Positions 1-7,602 of a stretch of 64,000 nt of DNA are shown in pieces. The stretch comes from an uncultured delta proteobacterium (GTDB taxonomy: Bacteria > Desulfobacterota > Desulfovibrionia > Desulfovibrionales > Desulfovibrionaceae). A model generated the notes under the pieces. The model had not been told where the DNA came from. It made no database searches and saw nothing but the letters and a program-made list of their open reading frames with translations. The position numbers and the translations under genes were made by a program. The stretch is from contig LT599018.1 in the NCBI GenBank assembly GCA_900079685.1, forward strand, positions 929,271 to 993,270. Reading direction: 5' to 3'. Within the stretch, counting starts at the first letter, position 1. Each line of letters starts with the position of its first letter.

Positions 1-1399
1 CCTCGGCTTGCGCGGCTGCATCGTTGGGAGGCATGCCGAGTTCGGAATGCTTTTTCTCGTTGTAGTCGTCCTGGCACCATGCATCGCAGATGGCCTGGAA
101 CTCTTCCGGCGTATAGCGGAACTCCTGCACCGGAGTCGCGCCTTCCTTGCGGCTTACCCGCTCGGCAAAGGATCTGCGGCTCTCAATGGCTTTTCTGTCC
201 GCGACGGAGTGGCCTATGAAGCCTTCCAGCCTGATGCAGAAGCCATGCTGGAAGGTCTGGAAGAACCGCTCGATATGCGGCTTCTCTTCCGGGGTGAAGG
301 GCGTGCACCAGTTAGGCATGATGTCGAGATCGTGAACGACGCTGGTCACCTGAAGGCTGGTGTAATCTGAACCGTTGTCCATTTTGATGCTTTCGGGGAT
401 GCCGAAGGAGAGAAGGGCCCGGCGCAAAAGAGCGCAGACGCCCTGTGCGCTGGACGTTCTGGCCAGATGCAGTATGCCCCGGCGCGTGGAAACGTCGATG
501 CAGCCGATGAGGGTGTACCGCTTGCCGTCCGCGAGGATCACGTCCGTGGGGCTGGAGTCCAGCTCCCAAAGCTGGTTGACGCGGTTAATGCCAGCAGAAC
601 GGCTGCCAGCTGCGGATTGGTATTTGCTGCGCCAGCCGTCCGGGTTCTGAATTTTCAGAATGGCCTGCTCGTTGTCTTCGCGGTACTGCTTCATCCACCG
701 CTGCAGGCTGCGCAAGGTAGGCAGGCGCTGCCCTTCAAACTTCGCTTCCAGCGCTTCCATGACGGATGCGGCGGACACATCGTAAAACTCTATGATTTCA
801 GCAATGATGTATTCCGCCATCCCGGGCGTCGAGTCGATGACACCGGAACCTTTGCGGTGCTGCCCGTGTTTACCACTCAGAGCGGCCACGCCTTTTTCCA
901 GAATGCGGTCCTCCCAATTGGTGAGGGATGAGCGGCATACGGATGGGATGAGGTTGCGTACCCAATCGGGCACGGTGATCGCGCCACGGTTGTATTCGTG
1001 ACAGAAAACTTCATATGCGGAGGTGCGCGGCGTGCCGGAAGCAGCGCCGAATTCCCGCGCCATACTCACCAGCAGCGCCCGGGCGCTCGCCCGCTCGCGC
1101 TTGCGTTCCGGAATGTTGGCCAGGGTGTTTACGGTAAACAGTACCGGCGCGATATGCGGATGCAACGCGGAGTTTCTGTTGGGCTGCGACTGCGCGATCT
1201 CGGTGACGATGGCGGTGGCAATGGCCTGCCGGGTGGCTTCCGGCATGGATTCAAGCAGCCATTCGTGACCGCCGCCCTTTCCCTTGCGTGGGCGCGACAT
1301 CCAGCCTTCACGAGAAGCCTTTTCGAGCACAGCCTTCCGCGTAAACGAAAGCAGCTCGCAAAGCTCTTTCGTGGTATAAGCCGTCAGTACACCCGCCAT
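1..1399 (-). CDS. Mu-type transposase A, C-terminal part outside window
   Basis: The minus frame from ATG at 1399 stays open to the window edge, giving 466 residues with no stop. The N-terminus (about residues 1-65) looks like the Mu-type winged-helix DNA-binding domain. The DDE core is visible: D281 in WELDSSPTD, D341 in KMDNGSD and E377 in KPHIERFF, a D-59-D-35-E spacing typical of Mu/retroviral integrase-fold transposases. It would catalyse replicative transposition of the prophage. It lies 8 bases downstream of two small overlapping genes and is divergent from a repressor, which matches Mu early-region order. The C-terminal domain, which contacts the MuB-type ATPase in Mu, is beyond the window. 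Confidence 0.93.
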   Translation of the reverse strand, partial: MAGVLTAYTTKELCELLSFTRKAVLEKASREGWMSRPRKGKGGGHEWLLESMPEATRQAIATAIVTEIAQSQPNRNSALHPHIAPVLFTVNTLANIPERKRERASARALLVSMAREFGAASGTPRTSAYEVFCHEYNRGAITVPDWVRNLIPSVCRSSLTNWEDRILEKGVAALSGKHGQHRKGSGVIDSTPGMAEYIIAEIIEFYDVSAASVMEALEAKFEGQRLPTLRSLQRWMKQYREDNEQAILKIQNPDGWRSKYQSAAGSRSAGINRVNQLWELDSSPTDVILADGKRYTLIGCIDVSTRRGILHLARTSSAQGVCALLRRALLSFGIPESIKMDNGSDYTSLQVTSVVHDLDIMPNWCTPFTPEEKPHIERFFQTFQHGFCIRLEGFIGHSVADRKAIESRRSFAERVSRKEGATPVQEFRYTPEEFQAICDAWCQDDYNEKKHSELGMPPNDAAAQAE

Positions 1400-1407
1400 A
1401 ATCGCCT

Positions 1408-1698
1408 CTATCTTGTGAGTTCCCGTTCCCGCATTTCTCGGTTCACGGCCAGCGCGGGTACAACCGCTCGGCGCGGGTCAAACAAATATTCCTCGGGCAC
1501 GCCAAGCTCGCGCAGGGCATCAAGCACCATCGGGCTGTGTGCCCCGCCGGTGATCGTCTTGGAAACGTTCTGGCCACTGCAGCCAAGCGTTTTAGCCAAG
1601 GACAAACCGGAGTAGCCGCGCAGTCGCATTTCATGCAGGATAAGATGGCTGACCTCGGCACGCTGTGCGCCAAGCCGTCTACGAAGTTCAGGTGTCAT
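1408..1698 (-). CDS. small phage HTH protein, Ner-like position
   Basis: A 96-residue protein whose middle (about 28-60, GYSGLSLAKTLGCSGQNVSK) reads as a lambda-type helix-turn-helix: a leucine-rich first helix, then a Cys-Ser-Gly-Gln turn and recognition helix. It starts inside the stop of the preceding gene (ATGA overlap at 1695-1698) and ends just before the transposase, so it is translated as part of the early operon. In phage Mu this slot is held by Ner, a small DNA-binding repressor of early transcription. A Ner-like role is inferred from size, HTH and position; I see no direct sequence identity to Ner. Confidence 0.7.
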   Translation of the reverse strand: MTPELRRRLGAQRAEVSHLILHEMRLRGYSGLSLAKTLGCSGQNVSKTITGGAHSPMVLDALRELGVPEEYLFDPRRAVVPALAVNREMRERELTR

Positions 1699-2153
1699 GA
1701 TCTCGCCTCCAGGGCCTTCTTACGCTCGCGCAGTTTGCGCTCCGCCTTGCATAGCTTGCCGTACTCCAGATCCTCCAGGTCGCTCTCGGGAATGGCAGTA
1801 AGGCCCAGGTATTTCAAAATGGGTTTGATGGGGCTGGCTGTTCCGGTTGCGAGACAGAAACAGATGACGGCTTCCCAATTCGGTGCGTGGCCGCGATCCA
1901 AAGACTGGAGCCATTTGTCGAGAGTGGCGGGATCAATCGTCTTCGCACCGCCAGGGGTGAGCGCAACGGCCTCCCGTTGGGCCACTTTTATGATGGCGTC
2001 GACGAGGAGTTTGCGACCCGGCTCATACGATGCGGCCACCCGGTTCATCTCGGCCCGGACGGAAGGCATCATGCCAGCCAGCCCGATGGCTTCATCGGGA
2101 TTTTCCGGAGGGAGGAGATCAAACAGGGAGCCTTGGCGCATAAGTCCGTCCAT
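1695..2153 (-). CDS. hypothetical Mu-like prophage early protein
   Basis: A 152-residue protein and the first gene of the leftward early operon, facing away from the repressor. I recognise no domain. It is hydrophilic, carries the short stretch DPATLDKWLQSLDRGHAPNW that suggests a helical DNA- or protein-binding segment, and ends in a strongly charged helix rich in Lys, Arg and Glu. It has no signal peptide or membrane segment. An alternative start is the ATG four codons downstream (2141). Overlap with the next gene and operon position make it a real phage gene, probably regulatory. Confidence 0.65.
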   Translation of the reverse strand: MDGLMRQGSLFDLLPPENPDEAIGLAGMMPSVRAEMNRVAASYEPGRKLLVDAIIKVAQREAVALTPGGAKTIDPATLDKWLQSLDRGHAPNWEAVICFCLATGTASPIKPILKYLGLTAIPESDLEDLEYGKLCKAERKLRERKKALEARS

Positions 2154-2399
2154 TTTCAGGTGGTAGGGCTGCTGCTGCCGTCCATAATTAGGGCGGCGGC
2201 AGCATTGACCCTCTTACGCGAGGCGGGTAATGTTGGATTGCAAATTGGACTATCAACCGGCTCGCACTTCCTTTTTATACTTTTTAGGCGTGATGTCAAC
2301 GCCTAAAAAGGTAAATAGTTGTAACAAGACATATATTGGACTTTTCCAATAAGTTCATTGTATTACTTGAAGCGCGAGGTAAACAGAAAAGTAAACAGA
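2154..2399. promoter_or_regulatory. divergent early/repressor control region of the prophage
   Basis: AT-rich region between the leftward early operon and the rightward repressor. It holds an 11-bp perfect inverted repeat (TTTTTAGGCGT, 2281-2291, and its complement, 2299-2309), a second palindrome ATTGGA-CTTT-TCCAAT (2335-2350), and a further ATTGGACT copy near 2245. The repeated ATTGGACT word is a plausible operator half-site. Divergent promoters are expected here but I cannot assign -10/-35 boxes with confidence. Confidence 0.5.
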
Positions 2400-2912
2400 A
2401 TGGACGACAAACTCTTACGCCTTGAGCAACAAATAGCTCGACTTAAGGAAGCAACGGGGGCCACCTCTGACACTTCTCTTGGCAAGATTCTAAACATCTC
2501 TCAAAGTGGAATATTCAACGCTAAAAGGCGTGGAAATATCCCCCATAAGTGGTTTGTGCAGATTGCCACGCAATATGGCGTAAATTTAGAATGGCTTATC
2601 TCAGGTGAAATGCCTATGCGGCCCGATGAGCCGCTAAAGGGTGCCCCTAATTCCGGAGAGCCAAACATTGAATATTTGAAGGGGCGCAATGAATATCTGG
2701 AATACGCCCAGAAAGACTTGATGGCGCGGATTGAGCGGCTTGAGAAAAGAAATGAATACCTTGAGAAGCGCAATGATGAAATGCATAGCAAGCTTGTTGA
2801 ACTAATGGAAAAAACCTTGGAACTGAAGCAGACGATCTCTAAACCGGATCCTATTACAGGTGTGCCCGTATCTGCCCCCAGTGCCCCTTCGACAAACCCA
2901 CCCAGTGAATAA
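2400..2912 (+). CDS. phage CI/Mu-c-like repressor
   Basis: A 170-residue protein from ATG 2400; an in-frame TTG at 2358 would add 14 residues, but that stretch is low-complexity and has no clear ribosome site. Residues about 5-65 form an HTH of the phage CI repressor N-terminal type (SLGKILNISQSGIFNAKRRG followed by IPHKWFVQIATQYGVNLEWL). The second half is a coiled coil of repeated RLEKRNEYLEKRN-type heptads (about 90-145), probably for oligomerisation, then a Pro/Ser-rich tail. There is no peptidase S24 domain, so RecA-stimulated self-cleavage is not expected. Base composition is more AT-rich than the host genes. It is divergent from the transposase operon, as for Mu c. Confidence 0.8.
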   Translation: MDDKLLRLEQQIARLKEATGATSDTSLGKILNISQSGIFNAKRRGNIPHKWFVQIATQYGVNLEWLISGEMPMRPDEPLKGAPNSGEPNIEYLKGRNEYLEYAQKDLMARIERLEKRNEYLEKRNDEMHSKLVELMEKTLELKQTISKPDPITGVPVSAPSAPSTNPPSE

Positions 2913-3229
2913 GAGTTGCCGTTTACACGAGGCAAAACACGAACAAAAAAATAGCGACGGATTGCTCCGCATATGGAGCAAAACCGGCGCTTCTTTTCGG
3001 TAAAAATAAGTGTCGTTTCCGGATCGTCTCCGGACTTTTTATGTGTCGCGCCCTCCGACGCTCGCCCGCGTTTCTAACACCGAGCCGACGCGCCCGGCCC
3101 CTTGCCCCACGCGGATTCCCGTTCCCCTATGTCCTTCTATATCCCGCTGTATCCCGGGTGTCGGTCCCGGTAAATCTATGTGGCGTGTGACAATTCAATT
3201 GTTTAGATCGTCCCCCTACCCACCCCGCC
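2913..3229. other. no gene; likely holds the prophage end
   Basis: Composition changes from AT-rich phage-like sequence to C-rich sequence at about 3045. The stretch contains a hairpin TTGCTCC-GCATAT-GGAGCAA (2962-2981) and the terminator at 3018-3040. In Mu the repressor reads toward the left attachment end, so the prophage/host boundary is expected here or shortly beyond. I could not identify a TG...CA end or the 5-bp duplication because the other end is outside the window. Confidence 0.4.
3018..3040 (+). terminator. intrinsic terminator after repressor gene
   Basis: TCCGGA (3018-3023), loop TCGTC, TCCGGA (3029-3034), followed by CTTTTT. It is correctly placed to end the repressor transcript. 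Confidence 0.6.
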
Positions 3230-3355
3230 TCAGGGCAGCCGGGCGCGCAGTTTTTCCCGGATGCCGCACACACCGTTGACGATTATCGCGACAGGAAGAG
3301 CGACGAGAAGCATGATGTCCAGACTTAAAAAGGCCCACAGCACTTTTACGGTCAT
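3230..3355 (-). CDS. 41-residue single-span membrane protein
   Basis: ATG at 3355 is preceded by a strong ribosome site (GGGAGG, 6 bases upstream), and the frame closes with TGA at 3230. The product begins MTVKVLWAFL, has one hydrophobic segment (about residues 5-28, containing LLVALPVAIIV), then a short basic tail (REKLRARLP), the positive-inside pattern of a small inner-membrane protein. No family recognised. It sits alone between the prophage and the hairpin-rich region, so it could be a phage accessory gene or a host small protein. The good ribosome site and clean hydrophobic pattern are the only support. Confidence 0.5.
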   Translation of the reverse strand: MTVKVLWAFLSLDIMLLVALPVAIIVNGVCGIREKLRARLP

Positions 3356-3682
3356 AGCCTGCCTCCCTCAATAGATGTTTGGCTCCAGCATACACCCTTT
3401 TTCAGTTCTTGCCATACTATTCGACGCGAATGATCTTCTCACGCCAAAGACAGTCCCCGTGAGCCCCCCTTTGTGCAAAAAGCGGGGTACGGCGCGGGTC
3501 CGGCCGGCTGCGCGACAAGGTTACTGCAGCTGAAAAATCAAATAAAACTACTATGATAGGCAGCATAACCGGCGGCGGCGTTTTAATCATACTGCTATAA
3601 ACCACCTGCCGGTATTTGACAGATGAAGTCCTCGGGAACGGCCGCCCGATGGGCATTCTATATACGAGGGAACCATTTAACC

Positions 3683-3705
3683 GCGCCCGAAGGACCCACG
3701 GGCGC
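3683..3705. repeat. GC-rich hairpin
   Basis: GCGCCCG (3683-3689) pairs with CGGGCGC (3699-3705) around a 9-base loop. It lies immediately before a stronger hairpin. Confidence 0.5.
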
Positions 3706-3711
3706 GCTTCG

Positions 3712-3744
3712 ATACAAAACCCGGCAATTTGCCGGGTTTTGTAT
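3712..3744. terminator. strong bidirectional terminator-like hairpin
   Basis: Perfect 16-bp inverted repeat (left arm ATACAAAACCCGGCAA) around one central base, with A-run and T-run flanks, so it can act on both strands. Part of it (ACAAAACCCGGC) recurs at about 63955 in the hairpin array at the other end of the window. Confidence 0.6.
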
Positions 3745-3866
3745 TTATCATTCCATCATTCGCCTGGGTATGGTTATATGAAGCCATGCGGGCCGGAATG
3801 GTCAGGACTCCGGGTGCCCGCATGGGCAATGATTCATACACGTTGCACAACAGGTCTCCCACAGCC

Positions 3867-3891
3867 GCCCCGGAAGCTTCGCTTCCGGGGC
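3867..3891. repeat. 11-bp perfect hairpin
   Basis: GCCCCGGAAGC (3867-3877), loop TTC, GCTTCCGGGGC (3881-3891). No T-run follows, so it is not a canonical terminator. Confidence 0.5.
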
Positions 3892-3935
3892 ACCGTATTT
3901 TGCGGGGTGCCGTTGCGCGCTCCATCCGGCATAAT

Positions 3936-3983
3936 AAGCCCCTCTTTTTCCCACCGGCAACATGGTTCGAAAAAGAGGGGCTT
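3936..3983. repeat. 15-bp inverted repeat with 18-base loop
   Basis: AAGCCCCTCTTTTTC (3936-3950) and its perfect complement (3969-3983). The T-run lies inside the arm, so either strand could form a terminator or an RNA stem. Confidence 0.5.
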
Positions 3984-4014
3984 ACCGGCTCCATCGAGCC
4001 GCCGTGTGACTGCC

Positions 4015-4254
4015 TCACAGCGCCGGTTCACTCCCCCTGCTCCCGGCTTCCGCCATATCCAGGCAGTTTTCAGCGGCCTTATCTATCTCTTCCGAACGCA
4101 AATTATACCCGTGCAAGATAAGCTCCACCGTTCCCCTGGGCCAGCCGGAGCTTCTCATTATCGCAAGCGTCACCCGTTCCCTGATTGCCGCGCCCCCGGC
4201 GGCCTCACGCCGTCTGAGTTCCTTGAGCCAGGCAGGAAGTCTGTTGTCTCGCAT
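4015..4254 (-). CDS. small hypothetical protein
   Basis: A 79-residue hydrophilic protein starting MRDNRLPAWLKELRRREAAG, with alternating charged helices and no membrane segment or Cys pairs. The stretch ERVTLAIMRSSGWPRGTVELILHGYN could be a helix-turn-helix-like fold, but I recognise no family. ATG 4254 has a weak ribosome site (GGGTGA). Two palindromic sites upstream (4303-4332) suggest a regulated promoter. It might be autoregulatory, which is speculation. Confidence 0.45.
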   Translation of the reverse strand: MRDNRLPAWLKELRRREAAGGAAIRERVTLAIMRSSGWPRGTVELILHGYNLRSEEIDKAAENCLDMAEAGSRGSEPAL

Positions 4255-4302
4255 ACTGTCACCCGCAATCTATATTTTCCCGGTGCCGCTGAGGAACGAC
4301 CG

Positions 4303-4332
4303 GGTATATACCGGCATAAAGGTAACTATACC
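4303..4332. promoter_or_regulatory. pair of GGTA...TACC palindromes
   Basis: GGTATATACC (4303-4312) and GGTAACTATACC (4321-4332) share the half-site GGTA/TACC, with centres about 19 bases apart (nearly two helical turns). They lie about 50-80 bases upstream of the small gene at 4015-4254 and look like tandem operator sites. The binding protein is unknown. Confidence 0.35.
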
Positions 4333-4375
4333 TGTTGTGTATGATAATCAGATTGATCTATCTTCCTAAAATACC

Positions 4376-4410
4376 AAATAAAAAGGGGCCGCGGCTACAC
4401 ACCGCGGCCC
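4376..4410 (-). terminator. terminator of the aminotransferase-TPR-MBL operon
   Basis: On the minus strand GGGCCGCGG, a 7-base loop, CCGCGGCCC and a T-run (plus-strand A-run 4380-4384) form a canonical intrinsic terminator 30 bases after the MBL gene. Confidence 0.8.
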
Positions 4411-4440
4411 GCCTCCGGGAAATGGGCACAACAAATATTT

Positions 4441-5424
4441 CTAGCGCTTCAGACCGAACACGATCGTCTCACCCTGCGTCTTTTCTTCCGCCTCACCGAG
4501 CGCGACAAGCCGGTCAAGATGAGAAAGGGCTTCGCCGCAGGCGAACCATTTTTGCGGCACGGGGAAGTCTTCCCATTCTCCCCGCATGTCCCACGTCATG
4601 TGCGCGGCAACGTCGTAGGCCTGCCTCGGCCCCTTTGCGAGAAGCTCCCTGACCTCGTTCAACCGCCGCTCGTGGTGCGCGTAAAGCTCGCGGATGCGCT
4701 TTTTGGTATCCGGAACAAGAGACCGGTGCGCCGGAAGGGTGAGGGAGACGTCCATCTTCTCCACCATCGCCAGGCTGTTTAAAAAATCGCCCAGAGAATC
4801 CCGCACGTTGGGCCAACGGGCTATGTTGGGCGTGATGTCGCCCAGAATAAGGTCGCTGGAGAACAGAATTTTGTTGCCGGGCTCGTACAGGACGAGAAGG
4901 CCCGGCGTGTGCCCGCGCGCATCCAGGATGTGGAGGGTATACCCGCCGTATTCCAGCACGTCGCCATGGCCCACGGTGACAAAATCCAGTTCATGGCTGG
5001 GGCAATACCGGATTGCCGGATGGTTGGAACTCAAGATCGCGGCCTGTTCCTCACTGAATCCGTGGGGAATCATGCTCCGCAAAAAGCCCGCCCAGTGGGA
5101 TGGGCCGCGCGTCGTGTTATTGATGCTCACCCCGTCCAGCGCGCTGGCGTAGATCTTGGAATCGCCGCTCTCGCACAGGTCGGCGGTAAGGCCGCAGTGG
5201 TCCGCATGCAGGTGCGTCAGGAAAAAATCCAGATCCTTGCGCGCAATGCCGAGGCTGTCCAAAGCGCCGTTCATGGCTTCGAGACATTCCGGACGGTTGA
5301 AGCCGTTGTCAATGAGCAGGTGCCTCTCTTTCCCCTTGATGCAATAGGCGTTCAGCATCCTGAGGGGGTTCTTCGGCAACGGGACCTCTATCTTGATGAT
5401 GCCCGGGAAAAGTTCTTCGATCAT
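4441..5424 (-). CDS. metallo-beta-lactamase-fold hydrolase
   Basis: 327 residues with the MBL signature HLHADH at 71-76, further metal ligands H172 (RGHTPG) and D191 (SSDLILGD), and H233 (LPAHRS). This is a dinuclear-metal hydrolase of the glyoxalase-II/YcbL-like group and is cytosolic, with no signal peptide. The C-terminal 80 residues form a helical extension seen in MBL proteins annotated near beta-lactamase-like/LACTB2 members. It is the last gene of a three-gene operon (aminotransferase, TPR protein, this), 30 bases after the TPR gene and directly before a terminator. The substrate cannot be deduced; a thioester or other small ester is possible. Confidence 0.85.
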   Translation of the reverse strand: MIEELFPGIIKIEVPLPKNPLRMLNAYCIKGKERHLLIDNGFNRPECLEAMNGALDSLGIARKDLDFFLTHLHADHCGLTADLCESGDSKIYASALDGVSINNTTRGPSHWAGFLRSMIPHGFSEEQAAILSSNHPAIRYCPSHELDFVTVGHGDVLEYGGYTLHILDARGHTPGLLVLYEPGNKILFSSDLILGDITPNIARWPNVRDSLGDFLNSLAMVEKMDVSLTLPAHRSLVPDTKKRIRELYAHHERRLNEVRELLAKGPRQAYDVAAHMTWDMRGEWEDFPVPQKWFACGEALSHLDRLVALGEAEEKTQGETIVFGLKR

Positions 5425-5454
5425 GCAAATCTCACTCGTCAGCCGCCGGATACG

Positions 5455-6270
5455 TCAGCGGTCGACTTTCGCATAGAGTTCCGCGATTTCCGCGTTGTCG
5501 GGATCCAAACGGACCGCTTGGCGCAGGACATCAAACGCCTTGTCCTTCTTATTCCACTGAATGTACAGCTTCCCCAGATTTGTCAGCGTCTTGGGATGCG
5601 CGCCGAATTCCTTGATGGCCGCAAGGTACAACTTTTCCGCTTTTTCAAGCTCCCGGAGATCCAGGTAACAGGAGGCAAGCATCGCATAGGCCCGGCTTTC
5701 CCGTGGAAATGCCGCGATGGCCTGTTCCAGATACGGAACCGCGTCGTGCGGGAAATTCGCCTCGACCAGAATACTCCCGATCGCGGCCAGAGCTCCCGGT
5801 TCCGAGCCGTACTCCTCGCCGAGCCTGCGCAGCAATGCCCTGCCTTTCGGGGTTTCTCCGTTCCGGATGGCGTTGTGCGCCGCCGCGAACTGCGCTTCCT
5901 TGCGTGTCCGCGCCTCTTCCTCCGCCGCTTTTTGCCCGGCGTTTTCCGCCTCAGTCAGGGCTTTGCGGATCAGGCCGAGGACGGCGACGAGTTTGGCCTC
6001 CTCACCGGGAACATAGACAATGGCAGCCGTGTCCGATCGGGCGATTTTCCGGATCAGCCCACGGATATCCTTGTGGTTGTTGCAGGCGTCGACGCATTCC
6101 TGGATGGAAAATTCCACCCCGGCCCGCGCTCTGCCCAGAACCTCGGCCGCTTCAAAGGTGTTGATGGCGGATACAAGCGCTTCCAAAGCGCGCACCGGTT
6201 CGTTGCGCCCAAGCAGGCTTTTGGCTCTGGCAAAGTTCTGCGCGACCGTCGGCGGCACTGTAAGCTGCAT
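5455..6270 (-). CDS. TPR-repeat protein
   Basis: 271 residues. The C-terminal half (about 160-265) has tandem tetratricopeptide repeats with the usual Ala/Gly/Tyr pattern (SRAYAMLASCYLDLRELEKA, then LTNLGKLYIQWNKKDKAFDVL, then LDPDN). The N-terminal half is helical with a long Glu/Ala/Arg-rich coiled-coil segment (about 105-135). No signal peptide, so a cytosolic scaffold is likely. The start has a strong ribosome site (GGAGGAG). It follows the aminotransferase gene by 15 bases and precedes the MBL gene. The partner protein is unknown. Confidence 0.8.
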   Translation of the reverse strand: MQLTVPPTVAQNFARAKSLLGRNEPVRALEALVSAINTFEAAEVLGRARAGVEFSIQECVDACNNHKDIRGLIRKIARSDTAAIVYVPGEEAKLVAVLGLIRKALTEAENAGQKAAEEEARTRKEAQFAAAHNAIRNGETPKGRALLRRLGEEYGSEPGALAAIGSILVEANFPHDAVPYLEQAIAAFPRESRAYAMLASCYLDLRELEKAEKLYLAAIKEFGAHPKTLTNLGKLYIQWNKKDKAFDVLRQAVRLDPDNAEIAELYAKVDR

Positions 6271-6285
6271 GGTCTCCTCCCGGGT

Positions 6286-7479
6286 TTACGCCGGGAATGC
6301 GTCCCGCGCGCGTTTCAGGCCGTTTTCGGCCCGGCGGATAACGTCCTCCCCGACGCAGAAGGTCAGCCGGAAATGCCCCGGCCCGGCAAACCCGGAACCC
6401 GGCACCGCGAGAACGCGCTCTTCCTGCAAGCGGTTGACAAAGGCGACATCGTCGCCGCCCGGCGCTTTGGGGAAGAAGTAAAACGCACCCTTGGGCATGA
6501 AAAACTCATACCCCGCCCTGGTGAGAACTTCCGCCATGGCCTTCCGGCGGGCGGCGTACACGCTCACGTCCGCCTGAGAGCCGAGCGCGGCAACCATAAT
6601 GTGCTGCCCGATGACCGGCGGGTTCACGAAACCGAGAATCCTGTTGGCCAGGATAAGACCGGCCACCAGTTCCCCGCGCCCTTCCAGGCTGGGAGAGACC
6701 GCGATATACCCCACCCGCTCCCCGGGCAGGGACAGGTTTTTGGAAAAGGAACTGGCCAGAATCGCATAAGGATACAGCGGCAACACCGAGGGAACGTCGC
6801 CGCCCTCGAAGTTCAGGAAGCGGTAGGGTTCGTCGAGCAAGAGGAAGATGGGCCTGCCGTTTTCCTTGCCCTTGCGTAAGAGCAGCGCGGAAAGCGCCAC
6901 CAGCGATTCCTTGGAGTATATCTGCCCCGTGGGGTTGTTGGGGCTGTTGATAATCAGGGCGCGCGTCCGGGGGCCGATCGCTTTTTCCAGAGCCGCGAGG
7001 TCCAGCGAGAAGTCGTCGGGATTGGACGGCACGGCTTTCAAAACCCCGCCGTGGTTGCCCGCATAGCCGCCGTATTCCACAAAATAGGGCGCAATGGCGA
7101 GGACCTCGTCACCGGCCTCGAGAATGGTCTTGAACACGACGTTCAAGGCCCCGGCCGCACCGCAGGTCAGGATGACGTCATCACTGGTCAAGGGAGCGCC
7201 CTGCTCCTTGGAAAGGTGCTTGGCCAGCGCTTCGCGCGCCCAGGGAAACCCGGCGTTGGGCATATACCCGAAGGCAAAGGGCTGGTCGGCTATCGCGAGC
7301 ACGTTCTTTAAACCTTCCGCCACGGCGGGAGGAGCGGGAAGGTCGGGGTTGCCGAGGCTGAAGTCGCACACGGCGTCTTCACCGTACTGTTTTTTCAGGG
7401 CGGTTCCGGCTTCGAACATGCGGCGGATCCAGGAGGCGCTCTGAAGCTGGCCGGCAATGGATTTGGTGACAAGACTCAT
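6286..7479 (-). CDS. class I/II PLP-dependent aminotransferase
   Basis: 397 residues of fold-type I aminotransferase. Visible are NNPTG (181-185), the cofactor-binding D216 in LLDEPYR, the Schiff-base lysine K247 in SSFSKNLSLPGER and a C-terminal substrate-carboxylate Arg in FRLTF. Length and motifs match the aspartate/aromatic-type AAT_I group, and it carries the unusual N-terminal stretch LGNPDLPAPP shared with a clade often annotated only as pyridoxal phosphate-dependent aminotransferase. First gene of the operon with TPR and MBL genes. Donor and acceptor cannot be assigned from sequence. Confidence 0.88.
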   Translation of the reverse strand: MSLVTKSIAGQLQSASWIRRMFEAGTALKKQYGEDAVCDFSLGNPDLPAPPAVAEGLKNVLAIADQPFAFGYMPNAGFPWAREALAKHLSKEQGAPLTSDDVILTCGAAGALNVVFKTILEAGDEVLAIAPYFVEYGGYAGNHGGVLKAVPSNPDDFSLDLAALEKAIGPRTRALIINSPNNPTGQIYSKESLVALSALLLRKGKENGRPIFLLLDEPYRFLNFEGGDVPSVLPLYPYAILASSFSKNLSLPGERVGYIAVSPSLEGRGELVAGLILANRILGFVNPPVIGQHIMVAALGSQADVSVYAARRKAMAEVLTRAGYEFFMPKGAFYFFPKAPGGDDVAFVNRLQEERVLAVPGSGFAGPGHFRLTFCVGEDVIRRAENGLKRARDAFPA

Positions 7480-7562
7480 GCTATTCTCCCTGTTTGAGCA
7501 TCGCGATATTCACAATATACACTGCCAAAATGTTCCGGCCTTGTGAAGCCGCGCGGAACACA

Positions 7563-7587
7563 CCGCGAAAAAATCACCTTTTCGCGG
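7563..7587 (-). terminator. hairpin after the EPSPS-like gene
   Basis: CCGCGAAAA (7563-7571) and TTTTCGCGG (7579-7587) form a 9-bp stem 16 bases downstream of the stop of the minus-strand gene. There is no distal T-run beyond the arm. Confidence 0.45.
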
Positions 7588-7602
7588 ACGGCATTAAAAA
7601 AA

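Larger units (their letters stand above)
3356..4014. other. gene-free stretch with clustered hairpins
   Basis: I see no convincing gene. It contains four strong inverted repeats (3683-3705, 3712-3744, 3867-3891, 3936-3983), described separately. The longest open frames here lack ribosome sites and read through the hairpins. Confidence 0.5.

Noticed and set aside
3010..3279. 89-codon frame after the repressor
   Set aside because: It starts before the repressor terminator, is Pro/Arg-rich, has no ribosome site and overlaps the better supported small membrane protein.
4909..6879. 656-codon open frame on the plus strand
   Set aside because: It runs antisense to the MBL, TPR and aminotransferase genes, which have clear motifs. 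Long opposite-strand frames are common in GC-rich codon-biased DNA.
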